Part shown: positions 43,146 through 48,352 of the stretch, piece by piece | Numbering within the stretch: position 1 is the stretch's first letter | How the letters are laid out: every line of letters starts with the position of its first letter | Assembly (NCBI RefSeq): GCF_003460605.1 | Contig: NZ_QTVN01000024.1 | Span: 1 to 48,352, forward strand | Reading direction: 5' to 3' | DNA length: 48,352 nt | DNA from: Ruminococcus sp. AF31-8BH | GTDB taxonomy: Bacteria > Bacillota > Clostridia > Lachnospirales > Lachnospiraceae | The notes under the pieces: generated by a model | What the model was told of the DNA's origin: nothing | What the model saw: only the letters and a program-made list of their open reading frames with translations | The model's database searches: none | Position numbers and translations under genes: made by a program

Positions 43146-43454
43146 ATGGGTGATAATAAACTTGATCAACGATTCTATCCAGAAGTTTACCAGGCAGTGG
43201 CAGGAGAAAACTATACAGTCTATGCCTATATGAATGATGGAAGCGTAAGAGAATTTGATGTTAAGCCGCTGATAAAGCAAGGCGGTATTTTCAAGAAGAT
43301 CGAGGATGAAACAGTATTTAAAAATACGCTGACCGTATTGAATGGGACAGTTGCGTGGGACATAGCTGGAAAGCGGAATGAGTATGAGTGTATTGATATT
43401 GATCCCATGACAATTTTTGAATGTCCAATCGTCCCGGATATTCCTGAAATGTAG
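43146..43454 (+). CDS. DUF2442-domain protein
   Basis: A 102-residue protein of the DUF2442 type: YTVYAYMNDGSVREFDVKPLI, then VFKNTLTVLNGTVAWDIAGKR and the ending ECIDIDPMTIFE. DUF2442 proteins have a small two-part fold and often accompany DUF4160. AGGGG lies 8 bases before ATG 43146; a GTG at 43137 is also possible. Function unknown. Confidence 0.87.
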   Translation: MGDNKLDQRFYPEVYQAVAGENYTVYAYMNDGSVREFDVKPLIKQGGIFKKIEDETVFKNTLTVLNGTVAWDIAGKRNEYECIDIDPMTIFECPIVPDIPEM

Positions 43455-43524
43455 AAACTTCAATACAATAAAACAGACACAAATAAATATTTATGTTATC
43501 AAAAACGAAAAGGGATGTGGAAAT

Positions 43525-44034
43525 ATGGATTGGAATCTTAAAATAACAGATATGGCAGGAGCTTCGCCAGAACATTCTTCTGTAATTGTAAACTTTGTTG
43601 CAGCAGTCAGACACCAGTTAAGAAACAGTACATGTTATGTATATTCGGATAATGTTCAATATCGTTTCAAAGATAATCAGGGTAGGGACAAGATTGTAAT
43701 GCCTGATGCTTCCATAAATTGCCGTACAAAATCAAGGCGTGGAAATACATTTACAGATGCGCCGCGTTTTGTTATGGAGGTTTTGTCACCATCAACAGAA
43801 AATTATGACCGAACAGAGAAAATGCAGTTGTATTGTGAGCAGGAGATTGAAGAATATTGGATTGTTGACTGGCGTAAAAGAACAGTTGAAATTTATGAGC
43901 TGGACTATGAGGGAGAGACTCCAAAATACTACCTTTTAAAAACGATTACGGAAGAAAACAAAGACGAGTTACAATTATTACATTTTCCCAAGATAAAGAT
44001 TACTTTTGACGAATTATTTGATGAAATTGATTAG
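43525..44034 (+). CDS. Uma2-family (PD-(D/E)XK-like) putative endonuclease
   Basis: A 169-residue protein of the Uma2/DUF820 family, with a restriction-endonuclease-like fold. Visible hallmarks: SPEHSSVIVNFVAAVRHQLR, the acidic strand VMPDASINC (active-site Asp), RFVMEVLSPSTENYDRTEK (active-site Glu and downstream residues) and EEYWIVDWRKRTVEIYEL. The family is widespread but its role is unclear. ATG 43525 fits the family start; the longer ORF from 43417 overlaps upstream non-coding sequence. It follows the DUF4160/DUF2442 pair by 70 bases, so the three may travel together. Confidence 0.87.
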   Translation: MDWNLKITDMAGASPEHSSVIVNFVAAVRHQLRNSTCYVYSDNVQYRFKDNQGRDKIVMPDASINCRTKSRRGNTFTDAPRFVMEVLSPSTENYDRTEKMQLYCEQEIEEYWIVDWRKRTVEIYELDYEGETPKYYLLKTITEENKDELQLLHFPKIKITFDELFDEID

Positions 44035-44037
44035 TGA

Positions 44038-44214
44038 CTTGTAACAAAGGCAGCTGCAAATATGGTAGGCGGAATTGCCACAGCCATTTAAGCTGCCAAT
44101 AGCAGTTTATTGACATGGCAGAATGATGGAGGTGATTGGAAAGGGATTGACGGAAAAGAATTTCAGGAATTAAGAAACAGATATATGGAGCGAAAAAATG
44201 CGGCTTTTGACTGA
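44038..44214 (+). pseudogene. Remnant of an unknown coding sequence
   Basis: One frame reads protein-like text on both sides of an internal TAA (44089): AAANMVGGIATAI, stop, then WQNDGGDWKGIDGKEFQELR and RYMERKNAAFD before TGA 44212-44214. There is no ribosome-binding site, and the frame opens directly after a stop at 44035. I read this as the decayed 3' end of an accessory gene; the family is not recognised. Confidence 0.45.
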
Positions 44215-44334
44215 ATAAAATTGTAGTTTTATTGATTTTGAAATTCTCCTTGATAATTGAATTGATGCATGGTTGGAGGATGGGCGTTTTGCCCCTTTTT
44301 GAGAATGTGGCGGTTTGTCCCATGACATCAACTA

Positions 44335-44372
44335 TAAAACGTGAAGTTCCAGGAATGGGCTTCACGTTTTAT
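44335..44372 (+). terminator. Hairpin, probable terminator upstream of the tRNA
   Basis: AAAACGTGAAG / CTTCACGTTTT (44337-44347 with 44360-44370) forms a perfect 11-bp stem with extra inner pairs and terminal T. It separates the accessory patch from the tRNA unit and could act in both directions. Confidence 0.75.
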
Positions 44373-44403
44373 GTAAAAATATTTAATGTTTTGAAAAAAA
44401 TAG

Positions 44404-44432
44404 TTGCAATCTTATTTGGAATTTGATATACT
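44404..44432 (+). promoter_or_regulatory. tRNA promoter
   Basis: TTGCAA (44404-44409), a 17-base spacer and TATACT (44427-44432), 11 bases before the tRNA 5' end. Confidence 0.75.
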
Positions 44433-44443
44433 ATTAATCGTTT

Positions 44444-44517
44444 CGGGGTATGGCGTAGCTTGGTAGCGCGCACGGCTGGGGGCCGTGAGGTCGCAGGTTC
44501 AAATCCTGTTGCCCCGA
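44444..44517 (+). tRNA. tRNA-Pro (anticodon GGG)
   Basis: A full cloverleaf can be drawn: acceptor CGGGGTA with TGCCCCG, a 4-bp D stem, anticodon stem CACGG/CCGTG with loop CTGGGGG giving anticodon GGG, and a T arm GCAGG-TTCAAAT-CCTGT. CCA is not encoded. It has its own promoter and terminator. It borders the accessory patch, so it is a possible integration site. Confidence 0.93.
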
Positions 44518-44534
44518 TTAGAAGCAGAGATGTA

Positions 44535-44569
44535 AGAACTTGGAGCAGTTGACTTCAGGTTCTTTTTTA
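44535..44569 (+). terminator. Terminator of tRNA-Pro
   Basis: An 11-bp stem with G-U pairs (44535-44545 with 44553-44563), a 7-base loop and a T run. Confidence 0.82.
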
Positions 44570-44713
44570 TTTTCTAAAATTACATAAAACAAAAATGCTG
44601 TCAGTAGATCGTAACGAAAAATTACTAAAAATGTCGAAAATTCTCGAGAAAAATTAAAATTTCTATTTCTTTGCGGTAAAATATGGTTCGTATACATATT
44701 TTACAGGAGAGGA

Positions 44714-45405
44714 ATGGAAAAAGTGGTTTGTGGGTCTGGCTGCGCTGCTTACGGTTCTGTTTTTCATGCCAACAGCAACACCGCAGGCAGCCACCAAGAA
44801 CACGACCACCTGGAAAGTCAAGGTAAATGAGAAATATAGCGGAACCCTGACTTTGGATGGAACACAATGGTATCTTAACTGCAGTAAAGTGAATTTCAAG
44901 AGACTCAATTATTTGAGACGAATTGTTCATCTGCAGACTCCGAAGGGATGTAAAATCACCACTGGATACTATTACTTTAATACCCAGGGAAGGCTTGACA
45001 GAAGAAGAACCTTTCATGACCTGAATACCAGAATTGGCAGCACACGTTTCAAGGGAACTTACTGTTTCGGGGAAGTGAATGGAAGACTTCATCAGCAGTA
45101 CGGATGGTATCGGGTCGGCGGTGTGAACTACGGAATTGGACCAACTGGAAAACTACCTTGGCACCCTGAAGAAAAACGTTCAGTCCGTACTGAACAGCTA
45201 CGGCAGCGGCTGGTCTGTCTATGTAAAAGACTTAAAGACCAACACTTCATTCACCATCAACGACACCAGCATGTACCCGGCCAGCATCATCAAGCTGTTT
45301 GTCATGGAAGCTACCTACGCCAGCGTCAGGGAAAAAAGAATCGCCCTGACTGCCAACCGGCCGCTTAAATTTCTCATTGACAAAATGCGGCAAAAATGTT
45401 AATGT
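44714..45405 (+). pseudogene. Broken secreted serine hydrolase (class A beta-lactamase-like)
   Basis: The intended protein starts with a signal peptide (KKWFVGLAALLTVLFFMPTA), continues through a beta-rich region (TFHDLNTRIGSTRFKGTYCF) and enters a beta-lactamase-like domain (GSGWSVYVKDLKTNTSFTIN) with the SxxK motif in YPASIIKLF. Three lesions are visible. The start ATG (44714) is out of frame with the signal peptide by one base. A frameshift near 45130-45140 separates the two halves. The domain stops after MRQKC at 45402, where the leuA T-box region begins, losing the later catalytic motifs. The protein would have acted on wall or beta-lactam substrates at the cell surface; as it stands it is probably inactive. 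Confidence 0.82.
45377..45405 (+). promoter_or_regulatory. Promoter of the leuA T-box leader
   Basis: TTGACA (45377-45382), a 17-base spacer and TAATGT (45400-45405). It lies inside the 3' end of the broken hydrolase gene, which suggests that the deletion joined hydrolase sequence to the leuA regulatory region. Confidence 0.65.
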
Positions 45406-45411
45406 ATTAAC

Positions 45412-45726
45412 CACAGGATAATAAGAGAAATGCTTTGATAAGGAATAGTATACAGGAACCAGAGCGCAGAGAGCTGTCGGTCGGTGTAAGACAGCGGAAG
45501 GAATCTGTAGAACTCGCCTTGGAGCAGCTGCTTGAAATTGCCCGTACATATTTCGGTTGTCGGCAAGAGTAGACGCAGACGGCTTCCACCGTTACCAGGA
45601 GAGGATATAAGGAGTGATCCCGTATCCGTTGAGTGTATGATTTTTCATGAAATAAGAGTGGTACCGCGTAGGACATAATGTCTTCCGTCTCTTGCACAGA
45701 TATGTGCGGGGCGGAAGACTTTTTTG
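45412..45726 (+). promoter_or_regulatory. Leucine T-box riboswitch controlling leuA
   Basis: Stem I features are present: AGTA on the 5' side of the specifier loop (about 45447), AGAGAG (about 45466), GGTCGGTG, and on the 3' side GAACTC followed by GCCTTGGAGC. The specifier is read as CTC (Leu), which matches leuA. The T-box core GAGTGGTACCGCG lies at 45656-45668 and is followed by the terminator 45680-45719 with a run of T. Uncharged tRNA-Leu binding would favour the antiterminator and allow leuA expression. The specifier assignment comes from manual pairing of the two strands of the loop. Confidence 0.93.
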
Positions 45727-45848
45727 TTTACAGAAACTGCTTTCCTGTAAGACGAGAATATTTTTCCCAAGTAAGCAGATTATATTTGACATTCACGAAA
45801 AATCCGCAAAAGCCAGATCTTAAATTTACAATATGGAGGAACAGAAAA

Positions 45849-47504
45849 ATGATGAACGCAAGCAAGTACAAAAGACAGTATTACCTTCCACCGGAAACCT
45901 GCATGGACTGGGCAAAGAAGGACTACATTGACAAAGCACCAACATGGTGTTCCGTAGACCTTCGTGACGGCAACCAGGCACTTGTAATCCCAATGAGCCT
46001 GGAGCAGAAGGTTGAGTTTTTTAAACTTCTTGTAAAAATTGGCTTCAAAGAAATCGAGGTTGGTTTCCCGGCAGCTTCCGAGACAGAGTATACCTTCCTT
46101 CGTACCCTGATCGACCGCGACCTGATCCCGGAGGATGTTACCATCCAGGTACTGACTCAGGCCAGAGAGCACATCATCCGCAAGACCTTTGAGGCAGTCA
46201 AAGGTGCTCCAAAAGCCATTGTCCACGTATACAACTCCACATCTGTTGCACAGCGTGAACAGGTATTCAAAAAATCCAAAGAAGAAATCTTAAAGATCGC
46301 TGTAGACGGTGCCAAATTATTAAAAGAGCTGGCTGAGCAGACAGAAGGAAACTTCCAGTTTGAGTACAGCCCGGAGAGCTTCACCGGAACCGAGCCGGAA
46401 TATGCTCTCGAAGTGTGCAACGCAGTCATCGATGTATGGCAGCCGACCCCGGAGAACAAATGCATCATCAACCTTCCGGTAACCGTAGAGCATTCCATGC
46501 CTCATGTATACGCAAGCCAGGTTGAGTACATGTGCAAGCATATGCTGCACCGTGAGAACGTGATCGTATCCCTGCATCCGCACAACGACAGAGGCTGCGG
46601 CGTAGCAGATTCCGAGATGGGAATCTTAGCAGGCGCAGACCGTATTGAGGGAACCTTATTTGGAAACGGCGAGCGTACCGGTAACGTTGATATTGTAACC
46701 CTTGGCATGAACATGTATTCCCAGGGCGTTGATCCGAAGCTTGACTTCTCCGACATGCCGCATATCTGCGAGGTATACGAGCACTGCACGGGAATGTCAG
46801 TAGGAGAGAGAAGCCCATACAGCGGCGCTCTTGTATTTGCAGCCTTCTCCGGCTCCCATCAGGATGCCATCGCAAAAGGCATGCACTGGATCGAGGAAAA
46901 AGACCCGAACCGCTGGACCGTTCCTTATCTGCCGATCGACCCGACCGATGTTGGCCGCAACTACGATGCAGACGTTATCCGTATCAACAGCCAGTCCGGT
47001 AAAGGCGGCGTAGGCTACATTCTGGAGACCAAATACGGCCTGAACCTTCCTCCGAAAATGCGTGAGGCAATGGGCTACACAGCCAAAGGTGTTTCCGATC
47101 ACCTTCACAAAGAGCTTCACCCGGATGAGATTTTTGACCTGTTTAAGAAAACCTTCGAGAACGTGGCACAGCCGTACAGCATCAACGAGGTTCATTTCCA
47201 GCAGAAAGAGGTTGGAATCACAACTAAGGTTACCTCCACATTTAACGGCAGGACCATTACAACAGAAGCCACTGGAAACGGCCGTCTTGACGCGGTAAGC
47301 AACGCACTGAAGAAAGCATACGAGCTGAAATATACCCTGGAAGTATATCAGGAGCATGCCTTAGAGCGCAGCTCCAGTTCCAAGGCCATTGCCTATGTTG
47401 GAATCAAGAAGCCAGACGGCACCATGGCATGGGGCGCAGGCGTAGACCCGGATATCATCCGTGCCTCCATTGACGCACTTGTAACAGCCATCAACAATCG
47501 CTGA
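45849..47504 (+). CDS. leuA: 2-isopropylmalate synthase (long, LeuA2-type)
   Basis: A 551-residue enzyme that condenses acetyl-CoA with 2-ketoisovalerate, the first committed step of leucine synthesis. The HMGL-like catalytic barrel has the metal and substrate motifs VDLRDGNQAL, EVGFPAASETEY, SLHPHNDRGCGVADSE (His-x-His metal site) and GNGERTGNVD. The C-terminal LeuA regulatory domain (about 420-551) would mediate leucine feedback inhibition. The opening (YLPPETCMDWAKKDYIDKAP) and length match the fungal-like LeuA2 class common in clostridia. GGAGG lies 9 bases before ATG 45849; a second ATG follows directly. The frame extends upstream through the T-box, but that part is untranslated. Confidence 0.97.
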   Translation: MMNASKYKRQYYLPPETCMDWAKKDYIDKAPTWCSVDLRDGNQALVIPMSLEQKVEFFKLLVKIGFKEIEVGFPAASETEYTFLRTLIDRDLIPEDVTIQVLTQAREHIIRKTFEAVKGAPKAIVHVYNSTSVAQREQVFKKSKEEILKIAVDGAKLLKELAEQTEGNFQFEYSPESFTGTEPEYALEVCNAVIDVWQPTPENKCIINLPVTVEHSMPHVYASQVEYMCKHMLHRENVIVSLHPHNDRGCGVADSEMGILAGADRIEGTLFGNGERTGNVDIVTLGMNMYSQGVDPKLDFSDMPHICEVYEHCTGMSVGERSPYSGALVFAAFSGSHQDAIAKGMHWIEEKDPNRWTVPYLPIDPTDVGRNYDADVIRINSQSGKGGVGYILETKYGLNLPPKMREAMGYTAKGVSDHLHKELHPDEIFDLFKKTFENVAQPYSINEVHFQQKEVGITTKVTSTFNGRTITTEATGNGRLDAVSNALKKAYELKYTLEVYQEHALERSSSSKAIAYVGIKKPDGTMAWGAGVDPDIIRASIDALVTAINNR

Positions 47505-47544
47505 AAATATTGACGGACGCTGTCGTATTATTATAATAAGAAGA

Positions 47545-47595
47545 AAAGCCATCGCAGATTTTCCCGAAAAAGGAAGCTGCGGTGGCTTTTTTTGT
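47545..47595 (+). terminator. Terminator of leuA
   Basis: A 13-bp stem (47545-47557 with 47577-47589, one G-U pair) with a 19-base loop and a T run. Confidence 0.88.
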
Positions 47596-47618
47596 CTGAA
47601 TAATACGATGGAAAAGCG

Positions 47619-47697
47619 TTGACCAGAAAGAAAATCACAGGGTATAATACATTTGTAATAAAAAAACCTTGACATTTTAGCCTTTATTAAATATAAT
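47619..47697 (+). promoter_or_regulatory. Two tandem promoters before the SleB-like gene
   Basis: P1: TTGACC (47619-47624), an 18-base spacer, TATAAT (47643-47648). P2: TTGACA (47669-47674), a 17-base spacer, TATAAT (47692-47697). P2 has consensus boxes and would give a leader of about 75 bases. Confidence 0.75.
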
Positions 47698-47777
47698 TTT
47701 CTCATACATTACAAAAATGTTACGAAATAAATAATTAAAGAAATCAAAACATAACAAAAGTGCAAGGAAAGAAGAAT

Positions 47778-48352
47778 ATGAAATTAAAAAGAAGTTTACA
47801 TGATGTAACAACTGATGAGGATAATAAGATTCCTTTGGAAAAGCCGGATCATTCTCCCATACATAATTTTGTAGCTCTTAGTGCCTGTGCCGCGTTGGCG
47901 ATGATTTTGGCAGTTGGATCAAAGGCAGCAGGGTCCGGGGAACGAAGCCAGGTATACGCAGCTTCGGATGCAGAGAACGAGACCGAGCTTGCCGGGATCG
48001 TTTCGGGAACTTTGGAGTATACCCTGCCTACAGGAATTGCAGGTATGGTGACAAGTGTTGCAGATACCCCTCTGGCCGGATCTGCTGTAACACGGATCGG
48101 AACCTCCTGTGAGAACGTAATGGTAGGTCAGCGTGTGAAAAAGGTAACAGGAAATGCGGACGAGCTGGATGTAGGAGATTCCATGGCGGACACCGTGGAC
48201 AGCTTTGACGCAGCCGTGTCTGTTTCCTCAAGTGCCAAGATGATGTCCGATTCGGACTACGACAATCTGCTCCATATTGTGGAGGCAGAGGCAGGAACCG
48301 AGGATATTAAGGGCAAGGTACTGATTGCCAATGTAATTATGAACCGTGTGGC
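47778..48352 (+). CDS. Cell wall hydrolase, SleB/Hydrolase_2 type (5' part only)
   Basis: The gene is cut by the window end after 191 complete codons. It starts MKLKRSLHDVTTDEDNKIPL with GGAAAGAAG upstream. A single hydrophobic segment (about residues 31-50, FVALSACAALAMILAVGSKA) would export or anchor the protein. A low-complexity Ser/Ala/Val/Asp-rich region follows. From about residue 168 the text (YDNLLHIVEAEAGTEDIKGK, VLIANVIMNRV) is the start of a SleB-type lytic transglycosylase domain, with the EAEAG motif carrying the expected catalytic Glu. Related proteins act in spore germination or in vegetative wall turnover. Confidence 0.87.
   Translation, partial: MKLKRSLHDVTTDEDNKIPLEKPDHSPIHNFVALSACAALAMILAVGSKAAGSGERSQVYAASDAENETELAGIVSGTLEYTLPTGIAGMVTSVADTPLAGSAVTRIGTSCENVMVGQRVKKVTGNADELDVGDSMADTVDSFDAAVSVSSSAKMMSDSDYDNLLHIVEAEAGTEDIKGKVLIANVIMNRV

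Noticed and set aside
43417..43524. N-terminal extension of the Uma2 protein
   Set aside because: The extra residues overlap the end of the DUF2442 gene and do not match the family; ATG 43525 fits.
45678..45848. N-terminal extension of LeuA
   Set aside because: The frame is open through the T-box terminator, but the LeuA2 family start and the GGAGG site place translation at 45849.

Overview
The window looks like a chromosome segment from a gut Lachnospiraceae (Clostridia), with Blautia or a close relative as the best guess. This is inferred from the gene set, not from a search: archaeal-type AspRS next to gatCAB, DapL, glnA followed by an ANTAR gene, a T-box before leuA, purine-rich Shine-Dalgarno sites and Firmicutes-type TTGACA/TATAAT promoters.

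Layout. (1) 1-6.0 kb: a peptidase E-like gene, then a truncated prophage late module (two tail-tip proteins, holin, three-domain endolysin) bounded by terminators, with no capsid, terminase or integrase gene. (2) 6.2-20.3 kb: a signalling block. A small Xre regulator is followed by a c-di-GMP-I riboswitch with its own terminator, a substrate-binding lipoprotein, a hybrid kinase, a BvgS-like hybrid kinase, a REC-HD-GYP response regulator (c-di-GMP phosphodiesterase type), a third hybrid kinase and a second BvgS-like kinase. Short tandem repeats lie at four places in the block; the largest is (AAGC)12 in the leader of the last kinase. (3) 20.4-22.1 kb: two small unknown genes and a decayed sortase/MoxR chimera. 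(4) 22.2-30.2 kb: glnA with a leader attenuator that fits ANTAR control, the ANTAR gene, aspS-gatC-gatA-gatB (tRNA-dependent Asn/Gln formation), and dapL (lysine and cell wall). (5) 30.2-36.8 kb: cupin, M18 aminopeptidase, HAD phosphatase, M20 amidohydrolase, AEC transporter (minus strand) and a tyrosine phosphatase-like protein. Palindromic repeats separate them, including a complete 143-bp MITE with an 8-bp target duplication. (6) 37.0-47.5 kb: branched-chain amino acid genes ilvN, ilvC, a divergent LysR regulator, leuC, leuD and T-box-controlled leuA. An accessory patch interrupts them (small unknown genes, DUF4160, DUF2442, Uma2 nuclease, tRNA-Pro, a broken surface hydrolase). (7) The 3' edge carries the start of a SleB-like cell wall hydrolase.

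How the parts work together. In region 2 a c-di-GMP sensor controls a binding protein and kinase whose neighbour can degrade c-di-GMP, so the block may form a feedback loop between extracellular ligand sensing and the second messenger. In region 4 nitrogen status probably controls glnA through the ANTAR protein encoded just after it. In region 6 leucine supply is probably read twice, by tRNA-Leu at the T-box and by the LysR protein at leuCD. The strongest candidate for something undescribed is the c-di-GMP/hybrid-kinase block with its repeat-bearing leaders.
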